Assembly: GCA_023245855.1 (NCBI GenBank)
Contig: JAHFJL010000005.1
Coordinates: 1-33,147, forward strand
Direction of reading: 5' to 3'
From: a bacterium
GTDB taxonomy: Bacteria > Patescibacteriota > Gracilibacteria > Absconditabacterales > Absconditicoccaceae
DNA: 33,147 bases
This document shows, piece after piece, positions 18,577 through 29,145 of the stretch. Both the position numbers and the translations under genes were made by a program. Each line of letters begins with the position of its first letter. The stretch's first letter is position 1. The notes beneath the pieces are model-generated. The model saw only the letters and a program-made list of their open reading frames with translations. It was not told the origin of the DNA and did not search any database.

Positions 18577-19566
18577 ATGCAGCACGAAGCGCTTTTATAT
18601 TCACTAGATCGTAAGATTACAAGAAAACAGCTCAAAAACAAAGAGCAGATTTCTTATGATAGAGAAAAATACAAAAAGCTGGATGATCGAGTTCAAGAGC
18701 AGAATATCTGATCATTGGTGCTTTCAGAAGAGGATATGCATTACAGATTTTCACCAATCAAACCCACTCCGTATATCATCTATTATATCTGAAATATCGA
18801 GCTTTTGCACAAAAAAATCCTCGGCATCGTTGGCCCGAGAAAGATGTCCGCCTATGGAAAACAAATCATAGAAACCTTATTTGATGAGGCAGTAGGGTAT
18901 GATATGGTCACTATTTCCGGGATGGCCGAAGGGGTGGATCAACTCTGCCATTCGCTCTCCTGCAAACACAATATCCCGACAGTTGCGGTTCTTGGGTGAG
19001 GTCTTGGCTGGTATTCGAGAAGAGAGGAAAAAGAGATAATCAAAAAAATCGTAGATGCATGAGGACTCGTGATCTCCGAATACAGGCTTTTTGAACAGCC
19101 AACAATCTATACGTTTCCTCAGAGAAACCGTATTATTGCTGGACTTGCTGATTTGCTCTTCCTTCCGGAAGCTGGCAAAAAATCATGAAGCTTGATTACT
19201 GTAGAGTGTGCAATTAAGATGAAAAAACCGGTCTATGCGACGCCGAGTTCCATCTTTTCTCCGACGAGTGAAGGCATCCTTCATCTGATAGAAAATGGCT
19301 CCGTAAAGCCTATCGTAGACCTCAAAAATTTTCTTGATCATCACTTCATATCAAAAAAAATTTCTTTCAGACCACAGACTATGATACTCCTCGACGACAA
19401 AGAACAATCGATTGTTACGCTTCTTTCTCGCAATCAATGAAGAGAGATGCAAGAGATTATCAGTACTACTTGATTGGATATTCAGGAGAGTATCCAAGTA
19501 TTGACGATGTTGGAAATCAAAGAATTGGTATATCAGGATATCCCAGGCAGATATATGTTGAGATAA
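18577..19566 (+). CDS. dprA: DNA processing protein DprA, 329 aa
   Basis: Binds incoming single-stranded DNA during natural transformation and loads RecA. The Rossmann-like core (about residues 80-270) shows ILGIVGPRKMSAYG, ISGMAEGVDQLCH, VAVLGGGLGWYSR, ISEYRLFEQPTIYTFPQRNRIIAGLA and GKKSGSLITVECAIKMKKPVYA, all typical. The last 60 residues resemble the winged-helix domain found at many DprA C-termini. TGA codons restore glycines at family positions (VLG-G-GL, KKS-G-SL). It is followed 80 bases later by a type IV pilin gene, which fits a DNA-uptake context, though the pairing alone does not prove competence. Confidence 0.93.
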
Positions 19567-19646
19567 AAAAAGATGTTGAAATTTAAGCTCCATTTCATAT
19601 CTCTATATCATACAAGAATCTCGTTTTTACTATTTTTTGGTATTCG

Positions 19647-20291
19647 ATGTTTTCTAAGAAAAACAAAAAACAAGGGTTGGCTCTTCATAAGAAGGGTTTT
19701 ACACTCATTGAAATGCTTATCGTAATTGTAATCATAGGTATCTTGGCAGCGGCGCTTATCCCAAGGCTTTCAAGTGCAAGAGGAAGGGCTAACGATGTCG
19801 CTCGTAAAGCTGACCTTGCTCAAATAGCTGCAGCATTAGTATCCTACCAGATAGACAATGGAAGCTTTCCTGCTACACCAGGTTCGCTAAGTGGAATATC
19901 AGCATCTCTTATCAAAGCAGGTATGGCGAGCATTCCAGTAGATCCGACTACAAGTAGATTAGTGGTATGAATAACTAGTACTGATAGCAATGGAAGTCCT
20001 ATCACTATTGATGGAGGTCAATTTGGATATACTCCCATCACCAAATGATGAATAGCAGGAAACGGTTTTGTATTGATGGCAGCAACAGAAACTGAATGAT
20101 GATCAAATTGGGTAGCAAATACCAGTTTTTGAAAAATAGGTCCTAATACTCCATATGACAGTATTATACCTTGTAAAACATTTACACAGAATGCAGGAAC
20201 AAGACCGTCATGAAACACTCCGACAAACAATAGTGGAGCGTGTACTTATTATTTATGATCAGATGAACTTAGATATATCTACACCTACTAA
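19647..20291 (+). CDS. Type IV pilin-like protein, 214 aa
   Basis: Short basic leader ending in KKG, cleaved before Phe in KKG/FTLIEMLIVIVIIGILAA, the class III signal processed by prepilin peptidase. The Glu at +5 needed for assembly is present. The hydrophobic helix is followed by a pseudopilin-like globular domain with RKADLAQIAAALVSYQIDNGSFP, then a Gly/Ser/Thr-rich C-terminal part holding two cysteines (IPCKTF and GACTYY) that could form the D-region disulfide. Many TGA glycines, so only the first 107 residues appear under the standard code. No pilus motor genes are in the window. The surface pilus could serve attachment to a host cell or DNA uptake. Confidence 0.93.
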
Positions 20292-20295
20292 TATT

Positions 20296-20408
20296 TAGCT
20301 AAAAGCCAAAAGCAGAAAGCTAAAAGCTTAAAGCTAATCTAAATCTATAATTTCTCATTTATCATTATTTATTTAATTTCTCATTTATCATTTCTCATTT
20401 ATCATTAT
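20296..20408. repeat. Short low-complexity direct repeats after the pilin gene
   Basis: Two kinds of repeated words: AGCTAAAAGC variants (20297-20335) and TTTCTCATTTATCATT variants (about 20350-20405, three near-copies). No gene. A related AT-rich pattern occurs at 32331-32429. AAGCT-AAA-AGCTT could form a weak hairpin that ends pilin transcription. Confidence 0.6.
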
Positions 20409-21443
20409 TTATAATATAATCACCTCAGGTTCTAGAGAAACTTCAAACATCTCTAGGACTTTTTTTTGTATAGACTGAGCGAATGCTCGTATTTCTGATC
20501 CAGTAGCACCACCTGTATTGATGATGACAAGAGCATGCTTGTGATAAGTACTAACGCTTCATTCTGTCTTACCTTTGAAACCAGCGAGCTCGATCAATTG
20601 GCCAGCTGAGAGCTTGAATCCGGAAGTGGGTGTCTCATTTCATTTGAGGAGAGGATATATTTGCAATAAGAGTTCATACTGCTGTTTAGTGATTACAGGA
20701 TTTTTGAAAAAACTTCCGGCTGTTCCAGTTTTTTTCCAGTCAGGCAATTTATCTTCCCTGATCTCGATGATGATATTTGCTACTTCTTGAGCAGTGATGG
20801 TAGTGGGATCCATTCATTTTTTGCCAATCATATTTTGGATATCGTTGTACTGTATTTCAGGCAGATAGTTGGCAGCAGCTTTTTGGAATACAAATGTTAC
20901 TGCGGTGATGATGATCCTATCTTTCAATTCGTGTTTAAAGATACTCTCGCGATACCCAAATTTGCACTCGTTATTTTTCCATGTTTTTTTTTCTTGAGTT
21001 ACAAGATCTATCCCTTCGACTGCAGTGATGATATCTTTCGCTTCCTTGCCATAGGCGCCGATATTGCCTACCGGCGCCGCTCATACTTCACCAGGAATCA
21101 GTATGAGATTTTCTCCACCGACATATCATTGTGCGAGACTCCGCATCATCACTTCATGCCGATTTTCTCCTGCACCGACTTTTATAGATACCGTATTGTT
21201 ATCTTCGCTCATGATGGTTTTTCCCAGTAATGAGATTTTCATGACCACTCCCTGATAATTTTTCGTGAAGAGGATGTTGGCTCCTCATCAGAGAATCAAA
21301 CGAGGTTGAGTAGCGAAAATATCAGTTCAGATCAGATCAAAAATATCTTGTTCGTTATGGAGTTCTACAAAAAAATCCGCTTTTGCATCGACTGCGAAAG
21401 TAGTGTACGGTTTGAGAGATATGTTTTTTTGTATTTCAATCAT
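20409..21443 (-). CDS. murB: UDP-N-acetylenolpyruvoylglucosamine reductase MurB, 344 aa
   Basis: FAD enzyme that reduces UDP-GlcNAc-enolpyruvate to UDP-MurNAc for peptidoglycan. Visible features: SLKPYTTFAVDAKADFFVEL at the N-terminus, the FAD-binding RLILGGGANILFTKNYQG, PGEVGAAPVGNIGAYGKE in the middle, ECKFGYRESIFKHEL with the Tyr-Arg pair, and GTAGSFFKNPV with the catalytic Ser. The C-terminus has KLSAGQLIELAGFKG and HKHALVIINTGGATG, the type I MurB layout. TGA codons supply conserved glycines such as LIL-G-GGAN. It ends inside the AT-rich repeat after the pilin gene. It converges on the pilin gene and follows a 181-aa gene of unknown function. Confidence 0.95.
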
Positions 21444-21525
21444 AAAAAAATCCCCGAAATAAATTTTTTTTATATCTCGAGGATAGTTTTCTTTAGAAAT
21501 TTATCAATGCTTTATACGTTCCTAG

Positions 21526-22071
21526 TTAAGGAAGGTTTTTGGATATAGTGCGATATTCATACATGATGTCATCTAAAGTGGTATGTGAGTCCAAAAACAA
21601 AGTGCAAAATCCATTGATTTTATCATTATGTTCTTGTTTATCGCTTTCATCAGGAAATATCCTGGTGACAGCCCTCATTTTATTTCCAAGATTATTTCGT
21701 TGAGCCTCAAAATTGTCCATTTTATTTTGTAGAGGAAGGATATATAACCTATTCATCTCGTGTTTGGTTATGTGTTTATTAAGTACCAATTTTTTGGACT
21801 GAGTTAAATATTTTGTTTCCTCTTCAAGAAAACGATCAATTTTTGTAATAAGATGTGATGCTTTGGAATACAGAGGATCTAGTACATCAATCCTTGCATA
21901 ATAAGGCGCAAGATTATTTAGAAGTTTATTAGCAGCATCTCTATTAAACTTAAACAGAAAATGTTGTCCCTCCTCGCTTTCTGGGTCGATATTCATCTTT
22001 TTTATAAGATCATAAGTAGTAGGAAGAGAGAGGTTGCTTATATTACCTTTGTCCATAGGTGTGGTATACAT
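21526..22071 (-). CDS. Hypothetical protein, 181 aa
   Basis: Soluble, charged, almost certainly all-helical, with coiled-coil-like stretches (residues 65-135). It contains no TGA codon, so the boundaries do not depend on the code. No signal peptide and no recognised motif. Two candidate starts: ATG at 22071 and an internal ATG five codons later, the second giving MDKGNISNL. A good promoter (22092-22119) sits between it and the stop of the upstream methyltransferase gene, so it is likely transcribed on its own. Confidence 0.75.
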   Translation of the reverse strand: MYTTPMDKGNISNLSLPTTYDLIKKMNIDPESEEGQHFLFKFNRDAANKLLNNLAPYYARIDVLDPLYSKASHLITKIDRFLEEETKYLTQSKKLVLNKHITKHEMNRLYILPLQNKMDNFEAQRNNLGNKMRAVTRIFPDESDKQEHNDKINGFCTLFLDSHTTLDDIMYEYRTISKNLP

Positions 22072-22091
22072 TTAACAGATAAAATGCAATT

Positions 22092-22119
22092 AATATAAAC
22101 ATTTTATCCAATAAGTCAA
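22092..22119 (-). promoter_or_regulatory. Promoter of the 181-aa gene
   Basis: Minus strand: TTGACT (22114-22119), 16 bases, TATATT (22092-22097), placed immediately after the stop of the upstream gene at 22122. Confidence 0.6.
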
Positions 22120-22121
22120 GA

Positions 22122-23747
22122 TTAATTCAAGACTCAAATGCATTCAATGTGATGAGTCTGAGGAAACATATCTACCGGTTGAATCTCTTTAATCAAAAAT
22201 CCGCCTTGTATGAGTAATTCGATATCTCTTACCATGGTCACAGGATTGCAGGAGATATACAATAATTTGAAATCTGATTCTTTTTTGAGGTCACAGAGGA
22301 GTTGGACGACATTTTTATGCAACCCATCTCTTGGGGGATCGATGATTACAAGGCCGAGATTATCCAATTTATTTTTGATTTCAGGGGTATGGATAAACGC
22401 TTTCTCAGCAGGAGCTGCAAGAAAAATGACTTTATTTTCCAAGCCATTGATTTTTGCATTGTGTCGTGCATCCGTAATCGCTTCTTCTACGATTTCTATT
22501 CAGACCAGCTTATCACCCTTTCCGACCTTCAAAAAGCTTATTCCGATGCTGCCCGTTCCGCAATATAAATCTAGGAGAGTCCCCTCAACATGCCCTACCA
22601 TTTTCATAGCTTGGCTGAAAAGTTGTTGTGCTCAGAGCGTATTCGTCTGAAAAAATGAAAACGGAGAAACCCTAAAGGTCACGTCGATAGTGTCAGAAGG
22701 TATTGTTTTTATATTTTTTAAATCAGATGATGACTGGGTTTCTAGAGTATTTTTTATATTCAAATTATTTTTAAACTGAAGCATTTCATAGATATATCCC
22801 TCTCATCGGAAGGTCTTGGTTTCACAATCCTGAGATCTGATGATATCGGCCAATCCATTATTATACGTGATCACAAAAGTGGTTACCTTTGCTTTCAAAA
22901 ATTCATCCTGTTTCAAAACCTCGAGAAAATCATTTCGCTTATCGATGTCTTTCCCTTTGAGATCATTATCCGAGACAGAGAGATTTACGAGAAACTGGTC
23001 AGTATTAGTCCCTTCTCTGATGACGAAATGCCTAAAGAAACCTTGATGCGTCATCTGATCATGGACGGGCAGCCCCGAATTTTTACACAAAGCTTTGAGA
23101 TGTTCGAAAATTTTATTAGCTTCATCAGAGATAAGTCCACAGCTATCGATATCGATAATCTTGCTAAATTCTCCTTGTTTATGAAATCATACGCTTCGAT
23201 CTGACAAGACTATATTGGGACTTGGGATCATATGTACTTTCCTTGTTCCTTGTTCCTCATCCCTAAGAAGTGATTTGGTGATATATTTTCCAAAGCTAAA
23301 CTCTATCTTATTTCTATAATTCTTTTCACCTGGCGATCAGATGATAGCTACTACTTCCAATTCAGGAATCTTCCTTTTAATCTTGGTGAATGCGTCATTC
23401 ACGATATCTTCTTTGAGTTTCAGTTGGTTTTTGTAACTCAAAGCCTGCCATTTACAACCCCCACACCCGACTTTTGTAGGATTAGTATTCGGTGCATCAG
23501 AAGAAAGCAACGAGAAAAAATGAGGACAGAACACCTTTCCATCAACGATAGTGGGATCGAGTGCTACGATATGAGTGATATGTGCTTCCACATAATCTTT
23601 TCTCTGTTTGACTATTCTCAGATCGACGATGCTTCCCGGCAAAGCGCCTCATTTTATGAGGATCCTTTTTCCATCGCTCATCCTTGCAAGCCCTATCCCT
23701 CCATAGCCTATTTTTTCAATTTTGATTCTGTTGAGTATTTTTGCCAT
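22122..23747 (-). CDS. rlmD: RlmD/TrmA-family RNA (uracil-5-)-methyltransferase, 541 aa
   Basis: SAM-dependent enzyme that methylates uridine C5 in rRNA. The N-terminal 60 residues resemble the TRAM domain. Cysteines FCPHF and VGCGGCKWQ near residues 80-105 fit the iron-sulfur cluster of RlmD-type enzymes. The SAM domain has LLDLYCGTGSIGI, the active-site loop has IDPPRDGLHKNV, and the catalytic Cys is in YISCNPVTMVRDI. It is about 100 residues longer than E. coli RlmD. Two apparent low-complexity inserts are visible, one coded by a GGAACAA repeat (near residue 165) and one Asn/Ser/Lys-rich (near residue 330). RlmC or TrmA specificity cannot be excluded, so the symbol is tentative. Confidence 0.85.
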
Positions 23748-23764
23748 ATCTCTCCTACAAGTAA

Positions 23765-24346
23765 CTAAAGCCCTAATTTATTTCTCAATTCTGCCTGGAC
23801 GGTCTGGATATCGCCTTCCGCATTGATGGTGATGACCTTTCATAGCTCTTCAAAATGTTTGATTACGTTCATGGTCTCATGAGTGAAGATATCTATCCTA
23901 TGCTGCATAGCTTCAAGAGTATCATCTTTGCGTCCTTCGATTTCAGCTCTTTTCATCATTCTTTGAAGCGCTTTTTCTTTAGAAAGCTCTAAATGAACCA
24001 CCATAAAATCTCTCCCCATCTGTTGCATCTTTTTGCTAAAATATTCGGCTTGTGCAGCCAATCTAGGGAACCCGTCTATGATAAGGTTTTTTGCATTGGT
24101 TTCAGCTATCTTGAGACTGGTATGAATAAGATCATGAGTAATGAAGTTATCGATCATACTGCCGTTATTTACTCTATCTTTGATATAATTACCTATCAAA
24201 TTTTCATGTGACATCAATGATCTGAGTGTTTGTCACATTTCAAAATATCGATAAGTATCAAGATCTTCCAAAAGGAGTTTAGCCTGGGTTCCCTTACCGC
24301 ATCCTTGGATTCCAAGGAATATCAAATCCTTATTTATATTTTCCAT
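23765..24346 (-). CDS. adk: Adenylate kinase, copy 1, 193 aa
   Basis: Interconverts ATP + AMP and two ADP. P-loop GIQGCGKGTQ near residue 12, AMP-binding IIDGFPRLAAQAEYF near residue 90, and REIEGRKDD-like lid region AEIEGRKDDTLEAMQHRI near 140 (short lid, no zinc cysteines). The usual Gly-Pro-Pro before the P-loop is Gly-Ile-Gln. A second adk lies directly upstream, and both end with the same eleven residues (VQAELRNKLGL). The two copies look like a recent tandem duplication. A GMP or UMP/CMP kinase role for one of them is possible. Confidence 0.9.
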
Positions 24347-24363
24347 AAAGAAATAGTTAATGA

Positions 24364-24933
24364 TTAAAGCCCTAATTTATTTCTCAATTCTGCTTGAACT
24401 TCTTCAATAGTACCATCACCATTGATAGTGATTACTTTTCCTAAGCTGGTAAAGTACTCGATAACCGGCAAAGTTTCCGCCATAAAAGTTGTTATTCTTG
24501 TATTCATTGTTTCAATGGTATCATCTTTGCGTCCTTCGATTTCAACTCTCTTGAGCATCCTTTCAATCGCCTTTTCTTTTGATAATAATAAATGAATAAC
24601 TATATAATCTCTCTGATATTTTTCGATACTCGGTACCACAAATTCAGCTTGACTCATAGATCTAGGAAATCAATCTATAAGCAGATGGTTTCATTTTTTA
24701 TTGGCTATCTCTAGTGCAGTATAAAATCGGTCACGGCTTACAAAAGGATCTACCAATTTACCATTATTTACTATATCTTTTACAAAATTTCCTATGATAT
24801 TATCGTTGGACATGATAGCTCTAAAGAGCTGTCCCATCTCTAAATATTCATAGTTATCATTATCTTTTAAAAGCAGTTTTGATTGTGTTCATTTCCCAGA
24901 ACATTGGATACCTAAAAATATTAAATCCTTCAT
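24364..24933 (-). CDS. adk: Adenylate kinase, copy 2, 189 aa
   Basis: Paralogue of the gene at 23765-24346. P-loop GIQCSGKGTQ with its last Gly coded by TGA, AMP-site LIDGFPRSMSQAEF, and lid VEIEGRKDDTIETMNTRI. Conserved Arg residues match copy 1. It lies 17 bases upstream of copy 1 and has a good promoter (24985-25012), so the two form a small operon. Which copy is the main enzyme is unclear; copy 2 has a more typical Cys-Ser-Gly-Lys P-loop, and both have Gln where most adenylate kinases have Pro. Confidence 0.9.
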
Positions 24934-24984
24934 AGGGATGATCGCATAAAAATAAAAAATAGTTTTTTGTGCTGAGGTAGCCTC

Positions 24985-25012
24985 AGTATATGGATTTACA
25001 ACCCAAAAGCAA
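24985..25012 (-). promoter_or_regulatory. Promoter of the adk pair, with a leader hairpin
   Basis: Minus strand: TTGCTT (25007-25012), 16 bases, TATACT (24985-24990). The perfect hairpin CTGAGG-TAG-CCTCAG (24972-24986 on plus) overlaps the -10 end and the likely start, so it could affect initiation or the 5' end of the RNA. Confidence 0.5.
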
Positions 25013-25042
25013 AAAAAATACCGCGCATACGGTATTTTTTTT
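25011..25042 (-). terminator. Terminator after rpsI
   Basis: ATACCG, loop of six, CGGTAT (25018-25035), with eight T after it on the minus strand. It closes the ribosomal protein operon 20 bases past the rpsI stop and overlaps the -35 box of the adk promoter. Confidence 0.8.
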
Positions 25043-25061
25043 AAGAAAATATAGCAGACAA

Positions 25062-25484
25062 TTATCTCTTTGACCATGTAGGCCCTTTTCTCGCTTTTTT
25101 CAAACCTGGTTTCTTTCTTTCTTTGATTCTAGGATCTCTCTTGAGTAATCCATAAGGTTTCAATGTCACTCTAAGATCAGAATTCCATTCAATCAATGCT
25201 CTAGCAATTCCTAGCTTGATAGCATCAGCTTGCCCAGCAATTCCTCATCCATTGACAGTAATCTCCATATCAAATTTCTTGAGGTAGTCGACACCTAGGG
25301 TTTTGAGTGGTGAAAGTGCATTATCGAGGAGATAGAAGTTACCACCAAAATATTCGTGAAGGGGTTTCTTTGATCCATTGGAAGTTGTGATGATAAGGTT
25401 TCCGCTTCCTTGTCCAAAAAGTTTAACAACAGCAGTTGTTTCTTTTCTTCTTCCTATAGCATAGGTATATTCTTTGTTAGCCAT
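25062..25484 (-). CDS. rpsI: 30S ribosomal protein S9 (uS9), 140 aa
   Basis: Component of the small-subunit head; its C-terminal tail reaches the P-site tRNA. Recognised by [65 protein letters not shown] and the universal SKR ending. The TGA at 25242-25244 is the second Gly of NGGG. It follows rplM by 44 bases, the usual S9/L13 pair, and ends the operon at the terminator at 25011-25042. Confidence 0.96.
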
Positions 25485-25528
25485 TATTTAGATATGGAAT
25501 AATAAAATATAAATCGAATCTGATGAGA

Positions 25529-25987
25529 TTATTTAGATAGAGTAATAGGTTTGAAATGATCAAATTGAGTTGTAGTTCAGATAGCAAGTTTCATTCTCTT
25601 GATTCTCTTGTCTCTGAGTTTATTCTTGGAAAGCATCCCTCTTACAACAGCAGTGAGAAGTTTTGCAGGATCCTTTTTCATAAGGATATCCCAAGTCACT
25701 TGTTTAAGATTTCCTTTGTATCCACTGTATGAATAGATGACATTATTTTGGAGTTTATTTCCTGTCACTTTTATCTTATCGATGTTTTCAACAATGACAA
25801 AGTCACCAGCATCCCAAAAATCAGCATAGTATGCCTTATGTTTACCCAAGAGCAATTTAGCGATATCAACGGCCAATCTTCCTAATACTTTACCGTTTGC
25901 ATCTATCTTCCACCATTTTCTATTCTTTTCCATATCCGCTGGTTTGACTCGGAGTGTCTTATTGAGATCTTTTTTTGTAAATTCCAT
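25529..25987 (-). CDS. rplM: 50S ribosomal protein L13 (uL13), 152 aa
   Basis: Early-assembly large-subunit protein. Recognised by RKWWKIDANGKVLGRLAVDIAKLLLGKHKAYY, DFVIVENIDKIKVTGNKLQ, YSGYKGNLKQV and VRGMLSKNKLRDKRIKRMKL. The ATG at 25987 is chosen over one at 26002 because it directly begins the conserved region and sits beyond the rplQ stop. A TGA near the end (25574-25576) reads as Gly and adds 15 residues. Confidence 0.95.
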
Positions 25988-26011
25988 GATAACAATACAC
26001 AATGATTAAAA

Positions 26012-26398
26012 CTATAATAATTTAAGTAATATTTTCTGAACACCATCACCTACTCTGAATCCTAATTTATAATCGGCTACGAAACTTGAGGTAGCTCCTG
26101 ATTCTAGATATTTAGGTAAGAGCACATTCAATACTTTTTTTCCTTCATCTTCACCATAGATTTTAGATTTGATATATCTGATACATTCTCTTCTTGCATC
26201 TTTTGCTTCAAGTTTTTTGCTCATTCTGATAAGGTTTGCAAAAAATGAATCCACTTCAGATTTGAGCACTTTAGCTCTTTTTGGAGTAGTAGTGGTTTTA
26301 CCATTTTTTACAAGATTAGTAAGTAATTGTCTTACGAATACATGTCTAGTTTTTGCTCAAGTGTGTAATTCAAGCAGTTTATTAAACTTATGTCTCAT
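26012..26398 (-). CDS. rplQ: 50S ribosomal protein L17 (bL17), 128 aa
   Basis: Recognised by the opening MRHKFNKL, HTGAKTRHVFVRQLLTNLVKNGK and PKRAKVLKSEVDSFFANLIR; ends with a short basic C-terminus after LGFRVGDGVQKILLKLL. The standard L17 start MRHxxxxxxL needs the TGA at position 13 to be Gly. Follows rpoA by 28 bases, the typical order. Confidence 0.94.
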
Positions 26399-26426
26399 TG
26401 TACCAAATATAATAATTAAAACTCGA

Positions 26427-27422
26427 TTATCCTATAAGCGCTTTATCGATATTTGCTAATGCACTATTGATTTCATCGATAGCTTTTCTACCTACTCATT
26501 TCATAAGCAAGAGCTCTCCTTTCTTTTTCTTTTCGAGATCCTCTACATACAGGATATTGTTTTTTATCAATGCATTTCTTGTTCTTTCGCTCAAGGGAAG
26601 CGCATCAATAGGCATAGTCTTGATATTTGTTTCCTCATGAAACTTATCTTGGATTCTATCCAAATCTTCGATATCCACAAGGAATGATTTGTCGATATAT
26701 ATGTTATCGAAGATGAATAATTTAGCATATGAAGCTAAGACTTCTCCAGCAAACATAACGACTTCTTTTGGAGAGACTCCCTTGAACCAAGATCTGATTT
26801 CAATCACCAAGAGATCTTTTATAGATCCCGTGAAATCTTCTATCACTTCTTGTACATCATATTTTACATAATCAACGATCTTGAATTCATTATCTATCAA
26901 TAATATATTTGCATCTACATCTTCATCTTTTCTATCACGGCTTCTAAGATAATCAATGCTATAATATCCGTATCCTTTTTCTATTCTGACATCGATATTA
27001 AGCTCAAGAGATGGATCAGTGATTTCAAAGAGTTGAACATCATCATTCAAAAGTTCTATACCAGAAGGTAATTTAAGATTATTTGAAGTATAGCTGCCTA
27101 CTCCTGAAAATCTTTGAGAAATCCATTGAATAGCATCAACTTTTTCATCAAGCTTGAAGCGGAGTGTTTTGAAGTTCAACATCATATCGATAACATTCTC
27201 TTTTACTCCATCTATCACATGATATTCATGATTTACTCATTTGATTTTCAATCCTGTAACAGCTCACCCAACACTATATCACAAAATAATTCTTCTCAAT
27301 GCATTTCCAAGCGTTTGTCCAAATCCTCTAGGTAAATACTTCACTTCAAATTTGGTTGTTCTATCATCTACTTGTGAGACGATAATTTTAGGAGCTCAGA
27401 TAAACTTTTGTATATCTAGCAT
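26427..27422 (-). CDS. rpoA: RNA polymerase alpha subunit, 331 aa
   Basis: Forms the dimer on which RNA polymerase assembles. The N-terminal domain has FEVKYLPRGFGQTLGNALRRIIL, the core dimer region. The C-terminal domain (about 245-331) has LPLSERTRNALIKNNILYVEDL and GVGRKAIDEINSAL, the DNA- and activator-binding helices. TGA codons at several places, including LMK-G-VGRKA near the end, read as Gly. Length is the usual 310-335. It lies between rpsD and rplQ, as in most bacteria. Confidence 0.96.
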
Positions 27423-27491
27423 GAACAAAAATAAAGGATAAAATTTTTTTTGTTTTGTACAGTAGTATGCGACATTGCAATATATTGAAGA

Positions 27492-28112
27492 TTATGCTCT
27501 CGCATAAAACTCGATAACTTTCAAAAGATCTGCAGGTAAACCCAGTTCTCCGACTTGAGGAGTATTAAGTACTTCAATAGCAGATGCGTTTTTGTCCAAT
27601 TTGATCCATGAAGGAAGTTTTCCTTTTGTTTCGGTAGTATTTTGGCTATATAAAGCTGAATTTTTTAATTTATCTTTAAGACTGACCTTATCTCCTATAT
27701 CTACAAAAGATGAAGGTATATTATGTTTTTTTCCATTCAAAACAAAGTGACCATGATTAACCATCTGTCTCGCTTGCATCATAGTTTTTGCAAGTCATGA
27801 CCTGTATACGATAGAATCCATTCTTCTTTCCAAAAATTGAAACAATGCAGTATCATGAGTAATACCGTTGTTTTTAGAATGTTTAGCAGAAATCTCTTTT
27901 ACAAGTCTTACAAATTGTCTTTCAGATAACATGTACATTCTTTTGAGTACTTGTTTGTTTCTCAAAAGTTTCCCATATTCAGAAGATCTTTGCATATTTG
28001 CTCCGTGTTGTCCTGGAAGACTTTTATTTTTTTTCACGTTATACTTCTTTGATCAAAATAGGTCTACTTGTTCTCTTCTACATAACTTAAACTTAGGTCA
28101 CGTATATCTCAT
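27492..28112 (-). CDS. rpsD: 30S ribosomal protein S4 (uS4), 206 aa
   Basis: Primary 16S rRNA-binding protein and assembly starter. The true N-terminus is seen only with UGA as Gly: MRYTGPKFKLCRREQVDLFG, where both Gly are TGA. Then LPGQHGANMQRSSEYGKLLRNKQVLKRMYMLSERQF, and the S4 RNA-binding domain [38 protein letters not shown]. Length matches the family (about 205). Confidence 0.96.
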
Positions 28113-28159
28113 TTAAAGTAAGAATTAAGAATTTAAAATTAATAACATATATCTGGATA

Positions 28160-28573
28160 TTATACTCTTTTTTGTCTTCTTCATTTACATCCTCCAAATT
28201 GAAGAGCTGTATTTTCTTTGATATATTTGATATCTACCAATCCTATTTCATTGATAGCTTTGAAAACACCATCTCTTGCCAATCCTGCGCCTCTAAATAT
28301 GACTCATATTTCTTTGAGACCAAGAACTTGTCCTTCTTTCAAAACTTGTTTCGTCAAAAGTTCAGCAGCGTAAGGAGTGCTTTTTTTGCTTCCTTTATAT
28401 CCAAGTTTTCCTGTTCCTCCTCCAAGGATTTTATTTCCATTTTCATCAGCCAAAGTGATAACTGTATTGTTATCAGTAGTCTGAACGTGAAGGATACCAG
28501 AATCTATTTTAAGATCCCTTTTTTTCTTTGGAGTAGTTGCTTTTGCTTTAACAGCTGTAGTAGGTGCGGCCAT
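28160..28573 (-). CDS. rpsK: 30S ribosomal protein S11 (uS11), 137 aa
   Basis: Platform protein of the small subunit. Basic N-terminal extension (residues 1-22), then GILHVQTTDNNTVITLADENGN, GTGKLGYKGSKKSTPYAAELL, and IFRGAGLARDGVFKAINEIGL. The C-terminus, beyond the TGA at 28304-28306, gives the conserved LQFGGCKGRRQKRV, whose Gly before Arg-Arg is also a TGA. Confidence 0.95.
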
Positions 28574-28599
28574 AATGTAACATTAATCACAAATTAAAA

Positions 28600-28974
28600 T
28601 TATTTTTTCAATACAGGTCTAACTTTTGATCTTCCCATAAGTTTTTTTGCAGTTTTCCCATTTTTTCTAGTAAGTTGTCCTCTCACAGGAAGTCCGAGAT
28701 TATGTCTCATCCCTCTGTAGCATTTGATTTCTTTGAGTCTCTTAATAGCAAAAGCTATCTCTCTTTTGAGATCATTTTCTAGGATATAATTTTTGATCTG
28801 TTCTAAGATCTTTTTTTGTTCATCTTCTGTGATATCCTTGACCTTTTTGAGGTAATCGATTTTTGCGTTTGCAAGAATAGTCTTAGATCTTTTGAGTCCA
28901 ATTCCATAAACAGAAGTGAGTCCAATCCAGATAGACTTATTTTCTGGTAAAACGTGTCCTGATAATCTAAACAT
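28600..28974 (-). CDS. rpsM: 30S ribosomal protein S13 (uS13), 124 aa
   Basis: Head protein that contacts the large subunit and tRNA. Recognised by SGHVLPENKSIWIGLTSVYGIG, RLKEIKCYRGMRHNLGLPVRG and the basic C-terminal tail. Uses only standard glycine codons, so it is complete under either code. First of the S13-S11-S4-alpha-L17 string. Confidence 0.95.
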   Translation of the reverse strand: MFRLSGHVLPENKSIWIGLTSVYGIGLKRSKTILANAKIDYLKKVKDITEDEQKKILEQIKNYILENDLKREIAFAIKRLKEIKCYRGMRHNLGLPVRGQLTRKNGKTAKKLMGRSKVRPVLKK

Positions 28975-28999
28975 GCGAATTTAAAAACAATAAATAAAA

Positions 29000-29116
29000 T
29001 TATCCTTGTCTTGCTTTGTGTCTAGGATTTTTTTTACATACAACATAGAGTACGCCCTTTCTTTTTACTATCTGACAGTACATACATCTTTTGTGAAGAG
29101 AAGATTTAACTTTCAT
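29000..29116 (-). CDS. rpmJ: 50S ribosomal protein L36 (bL36), 38 aa
   Basis: Too short for most gene callers. [21 protein letters not shown] and [17 protein letters not shown] show the zinc-type ligands CxxC...C...H in the usual spacing. Located between infA and rpsM, its typical place. Confidence 0.95.
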   Translation of the reverse strand: MKVKSSLHKRCMYCQIVKRKGVLYVVCKKNPRHKARQG

Positions 29117-29145
29117 CTTAATTAAGTAATACTAAATAAAGATAA

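Noticed and set aside
20575-21548. Plus-strand ORFs opposite murB
   Set aside because: murB on the minus strand is complete with all family motifs when UGA is Gly.
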